This document shows positions 31,464 through 44,252 of a stretch of DNA of 64,000 nucleotides, piece by piece. A model generated the notes under the pieces. It was not told the DNA's origin. It worked only from the letters and a program-made list of their open reading frames with translations, and ran no database searches. This DNA comes from Pseudoscleropodium purum (Eukaryota; Streptophyta; Bryopsida; Hypnales; Brachytheciaceae): positions 1,116,001-1,180,000 of the forward strand of contig OZ017797.1 of assembly GCA_963969395.1 (NCBI GenBank), in the 5' to 3' direction. The position numbers and the translations under genes were made by a program. Every line of letters begins with the position of its first letter. Position 1 is the stretch's first letter.

Positions 31464-34400
31464 CTCCAAAATTGTATATGGAGGCATCCGTCGATATTTG
31501 AATCACCACCATCCATATCGCCGAAAGCGTCGTTTCAACTGCCAAATTGAGCTTTGTTCTAAGGCCTCCAAGAATGACAGGGTAGGATGTCATCCGCTAT
31601 GTTGCATGGTGGCAAGTGTACCTTGATCTTGGTGAAGAAAGAGGACACCAAGGACAACCCAGTGCATTTCACAAGGGTGAAACGATTGTCAAGCTTGTAC
31701 GAACTGAAATACTAGCAGGTGAGCATGTGTGTATTTGTTTTTCAAAATAGGTCTATCAGAGCTACCCGATTGATGTCAATTGATTTCCTGAAAGCATAAT
31801 GAGCATTACTTTGTACTGCACGCATGTCATGTATAAGTGGATGCTGTTGAAGACGGGAATGCTTTCTAATCCAACGTAGATGATGGAGGGATGTGTTGTT
31901 GTGGACGTCATCTTGAACGTCTTTATAGGACATGGCGTCCGTGATTGATGTCTCTGTCGGCATTCTTTTCTCTAGGACAGCATCATCTAAGACGCTTCTA
32001 ATCTTTTTATTGTCGTATGTTGACACGTTTTACCTTTGGTAGTGCAGCATCTCTTAGAACAGCACGTGCTGGACGTCATGCACTGTGAGAAGAATTTGTG
32101 CGAAAATATAGTGAAGACATTGCTTGCAATGAATGATACTCTGGGCAGTCACGTAGATGCCGAAGAACTTGGAATCCGTGAAGAGATCTGGTTATAAGAG
32201 CCACGACAACAGAATGATGACTTCCACATGCCACATGCACCATATGTTTTGAAAGCACCAGAGCGAGCTGAGTTTATACGCATAGTCAGCAACATCAGAA
32301 CCCCAACAAACTATGTTGGTGCAATTTACAAGCGCATGAAGGATGGCAAAATACATTATATAAAGATCCATGACTACCACGTCCTCATGCAATAAGTAAG
32401 GCATTGAGGAACCTATTTCTCATAGGTGTTATAATTTTTTTGGCTACTATACAAGTTCATGAAAGTTCCAGAATGTAGAGCACACATAGGTCTATAGTGG
32501 ACTTTGTACTTGCAATGGCAATGCACATCCATTGTCGTTGAAAACTTTTCCAGAGATACTATCGTGTCCACTTGGAAAAGCATGTGTTAGAGGGTTCCTT
32601 AAAGACCAAAATTTGTTAGTGATTCTTAAATACACTGTAATACACAGTTAATGTGTTACTTGCAACGAAAGATGTTGTATACGACATCTGCAAGAACTAT
32701 ACTGTACCTAGAAAGTGAAGGTAACATATTATTTGGTGCCACTGAAGACAAACTTGTGCACGTGGTTCCGACATGAGTACTATGAGATGTCTCTAACAAT
32801 GTCTGTGCACATTTATGTATGTTGTTTGTCAACATCAATACAGATGCTTACGTACGTAGTGGAATAATGTTTGCTGTGATGTAGATTCTTCCAGTGGTAG
32901 TTCGAAACATTTTGGATGAAAGTGTGCGGTTAGCTATCATCAAAATGAGCAAAGTGTTCCAAAGACTTTGTGACAAGGAGGTGAAAGAGATTGACAAAGA
33001 TATTGTCATGGACAATGTAATCATGGCCACTTGTCTGGTGGAGAAGGAGTTCCCTACAACTTTCTTAAACATCATGACACATTTGCCCGTGCATCTTGTA
33101 GAACAATTGTTTGTGTGAGAACTTGTGCAGTGTAGGTGGATGTATCCTATTGAGCGTTACATGAAGACATTGAAAGACTATGTTTGCACCTATGCACATC
33201 TAGAAGGTAGTATAGTTGAGGGATATAGAAACGAAGACACTTTTGCACTTTGCACCGAGTACATGAAAGATTATGAAGGAACCGTTCAATGAGTTTGGGA
33301 TGCTAAAGAAGACGCCATTATGAACGATGAAGTGATTCGTTCCAAGGCACCTAAGCACGACGACTATTTGATGAACTTCACATGCATGCACATGCATTTG
33401 TCATTGACAATGTTCCATGCTTGGAAGCTTGGCGACTGTGAGTACCACAAAATTGTCTTCCATGTCCATTAGCAGAAGTATGTTCATTGTATACAAGTAG
33501 ATGCTTTTTCTTGTCTATGAAATAAAAGGAAATAATTTGTACCCGTCATTCATAATGAATTTCAATTCTGAGAATAACCAACATGTCCTTCTTGAATTGT
33601 GTAGGGAGTACATTAAAAAGAAGATCCGCAGGTGGGAGCAGTGGGAGGCATTTCGTCAACAATCAAGACGACTGCATCCCAGAAGACCTTGTGGTATCCA
33701 ATAGAACTCAATGACTTTCCACCTTTCTCAGAGTGGTTGACGGAAGCTGAACTTTCTAGACGGCGACTGGAAGAGGATGTTGTCTAATATACACAACCTC
33801 TGCAGCGAGATGCAACATTACACCGTCAGATGTATTGTCACAGAAAACATTTCCGTGTCCGTAGCTCTGAGTGCAGCCTTGTCACACGAGACTTAGCTGA
33901 ACTAGCAAGTTTCACCCGCCAACTTTGTTGGAGTCTTCAAAATGGCAAGCCTATAACATGGTTGTCATAGTGGACGGACGTCCGGTTCGCCCATCCCTTA
34001 GAGGTCCCGCCTATCTAATACAGTCAACACATAGTTGACTTTCTGATAACGAAAAAATAGGCCACGTGGATGCCATGTGGATTAAGGAACATGTTGGGCG
34101 CGGATGAGATCGTCAGGGCTTAGATCAGGGCGCAAATGAGATCCTCAGGCGTGGACGAGATCGTCTGCACCTTGAATTTCGCATTCCGAGGTAACGTGTC
34201 ATTCCGCAAAATTGCACAAGTTACAAAATTAAAGCCATCCGGACCTTCCGTCCGTCCGGTCCGGTTTGCCCGTCCGTCCCGTCCGATGACCCTAACTCGC
34301 CCGTTATGACAACCATGGCCTATAGAAGCCACACAAGAATATGTGGGATCATTGAGGACATATTGGTTCTAGATTATAGAAACCATTGTATCACAGTCCT

Positions 34401-34794
34401 CTTGTGTGATTGGGTAAGGGGTACACAGAATGCTCGACTTCCTAGCATTGAGAGAGATCAGTACGGCTTCAGTGTGGCAAACTTCAATCACATGGATGAG
34501 AAGGTCCATGTTGATTCTTTTGCCTTTCCTTTGCATTGCCAACAAGTATTTTTCTCAAACGACCCACGTCGCCCTAGATGGAAGATAGTATGTCGTACAA
34601 ATGTTAGAGGTAGACGTACAATTCAGCATGATGCGCACATCACACCAAAGATACTTCAAGTACGCAATGATGAAGACTTTGTGGATTTGCAACCGATGGT
34701 AGGAGAGGCAAACCCTTTACGCCATCCAAATGAAGACATTGAACACTCTAGAGACATATTAGATAACAATGTTGCTTCAGAGGATGAAGGATAG
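31464..34794 (+). pseudogene. CACTA (TNP2-type) transposase, segment downstream of the E2R insertion
   Basis: Continues the frame broken at 17721. Exon-like pieces match the TNP2 family in order. First, KIVYGGIRRYL...HPYR (31470-31720), ending at a GTGAGC donor. Then, after an acceptor near 32044, DVMHCEKNLCENIVKTLL...HDYHVLMQ (32045-32395). A DUF4218-like block follows an acceptor at 32884 (ILPVVVRNILDES...LCDKEV...FPTTFLNIMTHLPVHLVEQL...RWMYPIERYMKTLK, to about 33470). Last is a DUF4216-like block (34306-34794: CGIIEDILVLDY, LLCDWVRG, YGFSVANFN, QQVFFSNDP). In-frame TGA codons (about 33116 and 33290) and a small insertion (33958-34317) show it is decayed. The intact protein would mobilise CACTA elements. 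Confidence 0.85.
33958..34317. mobile_element. Short TIR element (MITE-like) inside the CACTA gene
   Basis: About 360 bp bounded by CATGGTTGTCATAGTGG and its near complement CCGTTATGACAACCATGG (inverted repeats of about 13 bp), with CGTCCG-rich ends resembling the hAT blocks. It interrupts the TNP2 frame just upstream of the DUF4216 region. No 8-bp duplication was found, so family assignment is open. Confidence 0.5.
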
Positions 34795-35245
34795 CACCTA
34801 TTTGCCCTGAACATATCACCGAGCTAGCACAAAGACGCTTACAACATCTGTAGGTTCAAAGCACTATCTTCAATGATGTCTCCCCCAACCCCACTGCCCA
34901 TTTGGGGCCAATCAATGGTTAGCATTACTTTGAGGCACTAATGTTTTTTGTTGCTTCTTTTTAAGAATATGTAAATGCCATTTACAGGCACATCTTTGGA
35001 TAGACCATGCATCTTGCATTCTCTTGTTCATGAACAGTAGTTGAAAAGTTCAAGGATAAGTTCTCTTTTCTTTTATTAAATAGTTCATGTTGTCCATTGA
35101 ATTTGAACAACATAGTTAGCACTATACATTACATACAATGTTTGATGTACTAAAGGTGTGTGCCTTACAAATGAAGAGAAGAAGATGGTTGTCCATTCCT
35201 AATTGAACATGGTACAAGATAATGGCAACAGAGAATGCCACTATA
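34795..35245 (+). other. Non-coding 3' flank of the CACTA gene
   Basis: About 450 bp following the DUF4216 frame stop; no gene or recognisable repeat seen. Confidence 0.5.
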
Positions 35246-36101
35246 AGAAAACACTTTTTGCTTGTTATTGAGACTGTATACGCTTCAATAGACTACTGGA
35301 ATATATGAAAGAAAGGAAACCATTTCATGCTACAAGACGGGTATGTGGTATGGCTGCTGACGTGTACAAAGATATAGACATGTCTTTGAAAACATCAGAA
35401 GGAGCATCATAGCATTGAACCCAATGTCCACCAAAAAGACAAGACACCATTGTAGACGTTTATGATAACACATTGACATCACCTTAGACATCTGAAGAAG
35501 CATCCGGACGTCTAAGTAGGCATATGAACAAGAAGCAAAGGCCCTCCACATTTGTTAGAGACTTGGTGCTGATGTGTCAGACCCTATCAGCGCAAAGTCT
35601 GCCATGTCAGCCTCTTTTTCGGAAAACTGCCACGTCATCCACCATGTCAACACTAGAAATGCCATGATAGCCAATTTTTATTTTTTTTCATGCTACATCA
35701 TCCACCACGTCAGCATCTTCTTTTCATTTCCTTGCCCAGAAGCTAACCATCCCCCTTTTTTTAGCTTAGGCAAAGCTTTTAATAACAACCAATGAAATAG
35801 CTTGAAAATTATTTCTCTCCAAATAAGTTCAATGATGCTGACGTGGTTGTCTCTATTTTTTTGGATGCTCTTGTGGACATACTTTCGTTGTTAGCCATGT
35901 TCCAATAAAGCTTCTTGTCAATGCTAACATAAGGTTGTTTTCAAGAGAAAATTGTGTTGTCCAATCCAACATCTACAAAGATCTATCTGAAATCCTAAAC
36001 CATCTTCTAGACATGTGAATGTACTCACAGATACAATATGTTCAGACTTGGACATTCCACGTTGAGGGCCCTATGTCAAAAAAAACACAGGTTTCTTCTA
36101 G
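35246..36101 (+). repeat. CACTA terminal and subterminal region
   Basis: CACTATAAGAAAACAC at 35246 and GGTTTCTTCTAGTG ending at 36101 are CACTA-type termini in opposite orientation. Between them (35575-35725, and inverted near 35833) are repeated CCACGTCA/CCATGTCAGC motifs, like the subterminal repeats bound by TNPA-type proteins. This may be the 3' end of the TNP2 element or a separate non-autonomous copy; the 3-bp flanks do not match. Confidence 0.45.
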
Positions 36102-36197
36102 TGAATCTTCCCTCCACAAGGGGAGGAAAAACAAGTAAAACATCTCTTTTTTTGGCCAATTATTTACAAACCGTAGGTAAAAGACTACGAGGTCTTT

Positions 36198-37500
36198 TTG
36201 TTGCAGAAAGCGAACAGATCCGTGTCCATTCCATCCCCATTGGTAGTAGAATTTCAAAAAGAAGGTCTCATAGTGGAGAATATAAAAGACTCAATTCTGT
36301 CATCATTGCAGGATTACGTTAAGGAGACCTTACGAGACCCCATCCAAGTCAAAAACTGGGACTGGATTTCATGGGGAGGTAGATGGAACAACGTTGGAGA
36401 TGAGTAGGAGCTTATGATCATAGCGGTGATCAAAGCGCCGGAGCATGCTAAAGTCTCCAGAAAGGTGCTTTGGCTCTGGATCAACACATCATTTATCTTG
36501 ATATTAGCTTTGGGCAAAGGCCAAGCCAAGGCCAATGTCCTTTTATAGACTGGGCCGGACTCTATACACCCAAGGCGGAAGAAGTAGAGTGGTATCCAAG
36601 CCAGCAGGCCTTGCTGCGACCAGTGTCTAAGAGAGTGAAAGTAGCAGATTCAGGAATGACAGACTTGGCCTCAATGGCAATGGATGTCTCCATGACAGAC
36701 GACAATAGCTCACACTTATGATGGACATTAGTTTGAAGATAGCGACTTTAAATATCCAGGGTGTTGGGGTCGACTCACGAGGGTCTCAAAAGCAAATACA
36801 CACACGTTGCATGGTTGAGCGTATGCAAGACAAACCGGACATTTTATTAATCCAAAAACATTAGATGTCTGTGGAAAGGTGTGCAAAGAGAAGTCACAGT
36901 CTTCCTTTTCAAGGAAGCTTTAGAGCCTGGAATCCAACCATTCAAAATCTAGGCGCAGTGGAAAGATGGAGAGCTTGTACGGCAATATTGATCTCCAAAG
37001 ACTTTGCAGGTAGGGTACAGGAACATAAAACTATAGTGGAAGGAAGAGCACAATTCGCCTCACTCAAAACAGATTCGGGAGCATTAGTGATGATTATCAA
37101 CATTTACGGTCCCTCCTCCTCCTCTTCTCGTATTGAACTGTGGCATCAGCTGGTGGATGCGAACATACCTAGAGATTTCTACATTCTAGGTGGCAACGTA
37201 AACATGGTGGAGCTCAACGAAGATCGCACAGGGAACTCACAAACCTACACCAGTCCAAACCGTCAGGAGAAAAGCGCGTGGTCAAGATTATTAAACCATT
37301 ACGGCTTAGAGGACCCATGGAGATTAGACCTCTTTCACAAGGGTTCAAATCTGAAATTTACTTGGGATAATAACAGAAAAGGGCAGGATCATCGGATGGC
37401 GAGGATTGATAGGCTCTATCTTTCCTCCTCACTAGGGGAGTAAGGGGGCAAATTGACGATTCACCCCATTGCTAAAATTTCATACCACACCCTTGTACAA
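36198..37500 (+). pseudogene. LINE (non-LTR retrotransposon) fragment with endonuclease domain
   Basis: From 36721 a frame begins LKIATLNIQGVG, the usual start of the apurinic-type endonuclease (EEP) domain of plant L1-like ORF2. It continues with DILLIQKH, a TAG at 36862 (probably CAG), then NIYGPSSSSSRIELW, YILGGNVNMVE (normally GDFNMV, so the catalytic Asp is lost) and HRMARIDRLYLS, where most of the family reads as D-R-I-DR. A TAA at 37441 follows, then matching sequence fades near 37500. No reverse transcriptase is present. 36198-36720 may be the tail of ORF1 (KNWDWISWGGRW). Unusually for a LINE, the 5' half is kept and the 3' half lost. Confidence 0.7.
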
Positions 37501-38880
37501 TTGATAGTTTTTCCTATTCAAGGCCATATTCGTTAATTTGAGACAAAATGGTCATTTTGAGACTTTCAAAACACAAGTGCAACGTTTTTTTGACAATATA
37601 GTGGTTCAATTCAATGATAAATAAAGTTTAGTATTGAATGACTAAGCAACCTTGAGACTGCGATTTCAAACAAATGCAGCCAATGAAGGAAAATTACATT
37701 AGTACACCGTATAATTAGAAATTTTTGTTCACATCGAAGGAAAAATATTGAAAGAGTTTGCACTCAACAAGTTCAATTTACTTGGAATATTAGACTATAT
37801 TATTCTATTCTGAATGGCTTGTAGCATTTCTTCATAAATGAACTTCTAATTTCTTAGAGTTTGTGTGTATATACAAAGTGGTTGCTTGCTTTGTTTTTCA
37901 AAATACTAGATTTTTACATTATATCTACCTTGTTATTAACCTATAAAGTCCCAAGGTATTTTTGAAGACAAAGACCATTCAAAATTGCTATTTCTATTGC
38001 AAAGAGGAAGAGTATTCAAAGTCTTGCAAAAAATACTTGAAAATGTTTTTATTTCTATTGCAAAAGAGCAAAAAATTGGCTTTCTTTTAGATTTGACTAC
38101 AGGATCTTGTACTACACTAGTATAAAAATGTGGAGTATGATGTTTCAAAAACTTTCACCACGTGGATATAAAGATATTTACATTTAAAGGACAAGAAAAC
38201 ATGTATTTCCTAACCTTGCTTGGCAAGCTTTTTTGGCTTAGTTTGAATCTTCTTAACTTAAATAAATTTGTAGGACGCATTTTGATTTTATATTTTGGGA
38301 TGTTGAACAACTGTGTTGAAAATGTAGACCATAGAAATTCAACAACAAAGTACTAAATTTTCACTCATTCAATTAATACTAAGCAGATGTAGATTCAAGG
38401 TTGAAATAAAAACTAAATTCTTAATAGTTCTAAGATGAAATTAAAACACAATAATTCCAATGGTCAAATTGTTGTAGCAAATATACCCAACCTATTTAAC
38501 AATGTTTTTGGAAGAGGGTGTCAAAATTGCATTCGAATGTGAGTTCTATTAGTTGTTTTTTCCTGAAAATGCTCAAATTGTCACAAAAACAAGATTGTCC
38601 ATAACTTTCTCATTACTTCTCCAAATGGATGAACCAAAGCTTCAAATATAAAGTTAACACAAATGTAACATACAAGAAAAAAATATCAAAGAATTTATTT
38701 CAATTTTATTGGGAATTTTTTGGACTGCCCGGTCTCCTCTAAGATTCAGCTAGCATAATGAATGCTTTTAGACACCGATTGAAATAAAAATGAAATTTCC
38801 CTAAAGCTAATGGATTTCTCTATGTTATAGGAGTTTTTGAAAGTTTCACTAAATTTCTTGAGCTCATAGATATAGTACTA
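37501..38880. other. AT-rich intergenic region
   Basis: About 1.4 kb without a credible gene or an element boundary I can identify. Confidence 0.6.
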
Positions 38881-38944
38881 AACCACCCTTCTCTTGGGGG
38901 AACTATTGACGACCCCGTCCTCCATGTTTCCCTTCGAGTAGTCT

Positions 38945-39127
38945 ATGGCCGCGGACGCTGCATCGGAGGTAGAGCACAACAAGTACGGTTTGGAAAAAGG
39001 TGCAGTGTCACAACTGCCATCCATGGACTCGCTACAAGTTGAAAAAGACTTTTCTGATCTGGAAAGGAGGCTCCGCGTGAGCCTCCCATTTGTAGGAAGG
39101 CTTACATCAAACGGGAGTCCAACCTGA
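38945..39127 (+). CDS. Possible short unrecognised ORF
   Basis: ATG frame of 60 codons with coding-like composition (MAADAASEVEHNKYG, then a Leu/Arg-rich segment). No homologue recognised. The opposite strand is open over the same stretch and could instead be a 3' exon of the FCP1-like gene, so strand and reality are uncertain. Confidence 0.2.
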   Translation: MAADAASEVEHNKYGLEKGAVSQLPSMDSLQVEKDFSDLERRLRVSLPFVGRLTSNGSPT

Positions 39128-39485
39128 AGCAAGTACAGAATATTTAAATGCTTGAGACATGATCCTCCAACAAGCAACAACAATCGCTAATAGCACTGAC
39201 CTAATTGGACACATAAGAAGAAATCCAAAGAATAGAATAAAAAATCTAAACTTTGAAATTTTTTTTCAATATTTACGAAACATTATTTACAAAAGATTAT
39301 TTCATACACGAATATAACATACCACTGCCATTTTAAATGTGGGTACATGGGATGTTCACTTCCTACGGCGGCCACGCCCTATGACTAAACCTATCCCAGG
39401 AAGTTCATATCGTACATCGAAGGCTTTGCTGGACTCTCTCATTGCTGCCACAATTTGTTTCATAGAGAGATCACGAGCAGTGAAA

Positions 39486-42400
39486 CTAAGGGTTCAAGCC
39501 AAGCCGGTTCTCTTGGACATAATCCCGCAATTCTCCATTTTGGCAGTTCAAATGTAGACGCCATAGCCATGGTAGGAGCTCCCCCATAAGAACATCATCC
39601 CTCCGTTTTACGTGATTCCAGGTGTCTAAAAAGATGGCATTTCCATTCTCATTGCAGACGCTCTTACTTGGAGAGTCGTCAATACAAATAGTATTATTGT
39701 GAGTGAATGGATCGTCTCCACTAGAATTTGTGAACAAGACTTCTGACAGAACTTTCATGCAATGTACTTTGCCACCTTGATGAAAGAAATTTCCCTCGGA
39801 AACCTCTATTTTGGTACAATGCTCCTGACTTAGGATGTCATAAGGATGTCCGCAACCGTGAGAGAGGTGAGCAACGATGGGTTCTGCATTGTGCTTCATC
39901 ATCATGGTCCACACTACCACCTTCTTTGCCATCATAGCAACCTGTTGGAGAAATTTGCCCACATTATGTCGGGCAAATACGGCTTTAGGACCAATTATAG
40001 TGGGGTTTCGATGGTAGAGAACATGGTCTTTGATGTTGAACGGCTTGTACTTTGCCGCATAGGACTTCAAAGCAGTGTGGCAGATCACGCCGTTTAAGTC
40101 CAAGACAATGTTCAACCATTTTCTTTTGGGTTCTGGCACTACCGGTGGAACGTTCTTTGGGACGACCTCTCTTCCACACTTCAATTCTACCTGACCAAAA
40201 GAAAACAACAGAGAAATGAAGTTACCTGTTGAAATGCAGTAGGAATTCCAGAGAGTGGAAACACAAATTGAATTCCACTAAGCAACTCTTGTCTCCCATT
40301 AGAAAAAGCTCTCATTGGTAGCAGAGGGAGTACGCATACGAGTTTTGAAAGCTGAGCAATAAGACATTGAAGTGCAATTAGACGCAGTTGGCGCATTGTG
40401 ACTTTCTTTACAAATAACTAAAATTCCATAAATTCGAGACAACAAATCAACTAATGTTGTACACTTGATGCTATCACTATGCTACACGCATCCTCTCCTT
40501 AGATGCGTTTGCCGTTAGCGTCGAGCACTTCAGCCATCAAGGATTGGCGCTGCCATCTTGTTACGCAGCAAAAATTTATATAAGATTTAAAACTTCAATT
40601 ACTTTGTTATTAGCCATGCATTTTTAGCTGAAACTAAGCAATCAATTCAATCAACAATCAAAAGAGTATCAATTACCTGAGAAGAACCTACTATCGTTTG
40701 ATTATGTGCCTTTGCATCTCCTTGTTCCTCCTCAGCAACATTCATATTTTCATAGATGACTTTTTCGCCTTCTCCATAGTCAACTGGTTCTTTTTCATAA
40801 GGCAAGGGAAAAGCCGCGCCCATCTTTGAAGTAGGTAATGTAGAAGCAGTTGCTACAACCGCAGAAGCCAAATTGGCTTGGGAGTTATCATTGAGTCCAT
40901 GATAACTCTCATTGTTGTTTGTCTAAATCACATTGAATTGTATTTTTGGTTCTCCAGAGACCTGGTGCGCTTCACGAGATGCACTTGGCAACTCGGTCAG
41001 TGTAATTGAAATGCCTGTGACAACGGCCTCCAAAGGAACAAAGTCAATTTTATCGTTCACTCCACGATATGGCCACTGTGGAACCAACTATTGCACCTCT
41101 TGAGAGAGAAGAGGGGACAATGTGGGTGCAGGGCATTGTCTTGGGATGGAGGCAAGTGACATTTGAAGGCTGGTAGATCCCCCTTGCGATTGGGATTTCA
41201 AGGCCTCAACAAGCATTGCAAGTTGGGACCTCATTTCACTAAACTGTTTGTTTGACTTTGCTTGTTCATCTATGTATCTCTGGTTGGCAGCCTTACTTTC
41301 TGCCAGCGCAGCAAATAGAGCTTTTTCTGTTGCTTCCCTCTCAGCTTTACGTGCCAACCTCCGCTCCTTTCATTCCATATCCAATCTCCACCAGTCCTTT
41401 TCAACCTTGATGACTTTTCCATCACTAGCAACCACTGGTTTGCACTCCGAGTTCATAGTCACCTCGTCGGCAGAGTCGTCGTCTTCTGGCTGCATCACCT
41501 CGCTGTCACTGCTCACCTCAATAATATCGTTCATATTCTCTTGAATCACGACATTGACTGCCCTACTAGCATCGACCAAGAACACGTCTTGTTGTCGCTT
41601 CAATTGCAACTCTTGTATTTGTTGCTCTGAGTCAGAATCCTTGTTAGCTTTGTCATCCCCACTCTCATCTATTTCTTGCGGGTCACTCTCACTCTCGTCT
41701 TCAGAATCTCTCTCTCTATCGTGCCTCTGTTGTCACTGCGCTTCAAATTCAGGATCTACTTCGATGTCTCCATCATCCTCATGAGACTCAACATGAACAT
41801 TGATGAGAGACGTTTGTGTTGCATTTGCCTCCGCCACGTTCCTTTCGAGTTTACCAAACGCCTGCTCGTCTGGATCAGACCCTTCTTCACCAACCTTTTC
41901 TTCTTCTTCGGATTCATCTTTTGTCTCAGAGGGAACGGATTCGAGTACTCTTGAAATAAGACGGGGTGGATTTGTATATGACACCGAGTAGGGAGAGTTT
42001 GAAAATAAGAAATCATTAAGATCCATCTGATCAGCAACACTTGATATATTCCTGAACAAGTCGACGTCTTCTTTTTTGACCATCCCATAAAAATACGCTC
42101 CAAACATCTAACCCACAAGCAGAAGGATGTAGCTCAATGAGAATGACAACAAACGCTTTGGACAATGGACCATTGTCAAATCGATGATAACAGTATACAA
42201 CAATAGCAATGTACAAAACAAAGAAGTTATCATTGAGTCAAGGATAACTATTAGTAGAATGTACATACCTTTGAGGCCATCATGAGCTTCATGCCTGAAA
42301 AAATTCCAAGAACATTTTTTTGGGGGTCGACAAAGCTCTACAAGATCTCCAAATAAAACTCCATTCGGAGTTCGCCAATATGTACTCTGTACTTTGCCTC

Positions 42401-43566
42401 CATGTTTTTGGCAGGTTCCTTGTAGTACAGACAATCAGAGGGCGTATCATACTTGATTCGCATCAATGGATGTACGGAGGCAACAAAATCGTTGTCTTTC
42501 TTGAAAAGGAAGAGAAGTGGTACATCTGGAGCAGTCGTTTTACTACCTACGTTGTTCAGTTGCTCGCCCTTTGAAGGGACATAAGTAGAGTGGACAACAT
42601 CGTAGTCTTTTGGACTTGTAGCTGCAAACTTTGTTGCGGCTTCAATGTCAACCGAGTCATTTAAGATGAAGAGCCACACGTTTGGCTCTGTAATGGCAGG
42701 CTCCAATTTCTCTTTCAAAAAGATCAAAAACGGATCAATAGCAGCTTCAGTCTCTGTGGGTGTGATCCTGACGATAGCCCTAGCATCAAAGACTGCCAAG
42801 TTGAGCTGCTTAGGGGAATACAAGTAGTTGTTGTGCGTTACTAGCGTCTTTCCAACACTATCAACTCCCCGCATTTGCACTCCTCCAATATTCACCGGAA
42901 GCTCAGACTTTAGTTGCACAAACCTTTTGAACATGTGGAGCACTTCTAGGAATTCTGTCTTCAAATCCGTCACTCGCTTCAGGCGTGCTTCGTTCCTCAA
43001 CCGCTTCCTAAAATACTCTGATTTTGGATGCGAGAGTAAGAAATCCCATATTGCCGATGAGAACCTGCTTTTCACCTTCCACGTTGCCCACATCTTATTT
43101 TTCACATCACCTACGCTATCCAAAAATTTGAAACTTGGCTTCAACTCCATCAAATCCTGTATGATTACCTTCTTACGTTTTCTGCGCTCCACCCAATCGG
43201 ATGCAACGTGATTGTCGGCTACTGGGATCCTTGTCTTGGAAACAGACACCTTCGGATACACCACACCGCGATTTGTTCTACCAATGAGATGCTTTGCGAA
43301 TTCCTCGAAGTCAATATCAGTGAAGTGCCCAAAATGTCTAAAGAACTCTCGCTTCAAATTTTGATTGTTCACCTTGAATCCTTTCTCTGCTCTGAACGGT
43401 TCGTCGGTGAGGGGATTAATCAATTTGCCTTCAGCGTGCATGGATAGGAATCGTTCCCAATGCACCCATTTCTTCTCCGGCAATGTTATGATTTGGAGTT
43501 CATTCTTTAGGTTCGAAGAAGAGTTAATCTTGGAGCCATCTTTGTCAGGATTTATGTTTTGGAACC
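39486..43566 (-). pseudogene. Multi-exon gene with C-terminal FCP1/HAD phosphatase-like domain, with nonsense codons
   Basis: Minus-strand exons joined by clear splice signals: about 43566-42269 (donor GTATGT), 42109-40676 (acceptor GTTAG, donor GTAATT), and 40192-39486 (acceptor GGTCAG). The first exon (about 400 codons, EKKWVHWERFLSMHAEGK onward) is unrecognised. The second is acidic then heptad-like (RKAEREATEKALFAALAESK). The last is an FCP1/NLI-type HAD domain: VLDLNGVICHTAL, KKVVVWTMMM and ICIDDSPSKSV. In canonical enzymes the first motif is DxDxT/V; here the second Asp is Asn, which would impair the general acid, although plant proteins with DLNG exist. In-frame stops at 42338 (TAG), 41733 and 41370 (TGA), and 41088 and 40923 (TAG) leave the frame otherwise intact. 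It may be a decayed host gene or cargo of an unrecognised element; the 5' start is not resolved. Confidence 0.6.
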
Positions 43567-44252
43567 TTTAAATAACAGCTAACGAGAAACTCTGCAGTTC
43601 AAAATTAAATGTCTTTAGAGTAGAGCACATAGTTCATTTCTTGTACATCAACTTATCGTTGACTCAAGGATAAGTCCTGAATGCTAAGGAGAATGAAAAA
43701 ATGTATGACTTCTAGACTATTGTAGTGCTCAAAAGAATGTATAGGTCAAAGCTAAATGTCTTGAGAGTAGAGCATGTCATTCATAGCATATACCACATGT
43801 CGCAGCTTAAAATTTTGATTTTCTTAGTATACACCAAAATAGGAACGGAAACTAGTCATTAGGGAACCGGATCCGATAAGGTGGAGAAGGAAAACTCAAA
43901 ATTAGCACGGAATGTGAAGTAGTGGGCCTCTTGGATCTAATCCGGTCAGGAATAACTAACGACGGAAACGGAATGTAACACGGATTAGGTCTAGGACCGG
44001 ATTATGATGATGAACCGGATTATGATGGTAAACCGGATTTATGATGACAAACTGGAAAGGGTCCAGGGACTATAAAAGGAGGAGCTTTCACTATTGCACC
44101 CCCTTTTAGAAACTCGACCTTGAGCGTGCGCGGTTGAGTTTTTGGCGTTTGTGCGTTTGTGTTCTGTTCGTTTTGATTCCGGTTGAGATCGGAGAGAGAA
44201 CGTGAGGAACGGGACATGCGGCTAGGAGAGAGTGAGATAGATTGGAGAGGGA

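Noticed and set aside
31742..32026. Minus-strand ORFs over the CACTA transposase (also 32656-33397)
   Set aside because: The plus strand carries the TNP2, DUF4218 and DUF4216 motifs with plausible splice sites.
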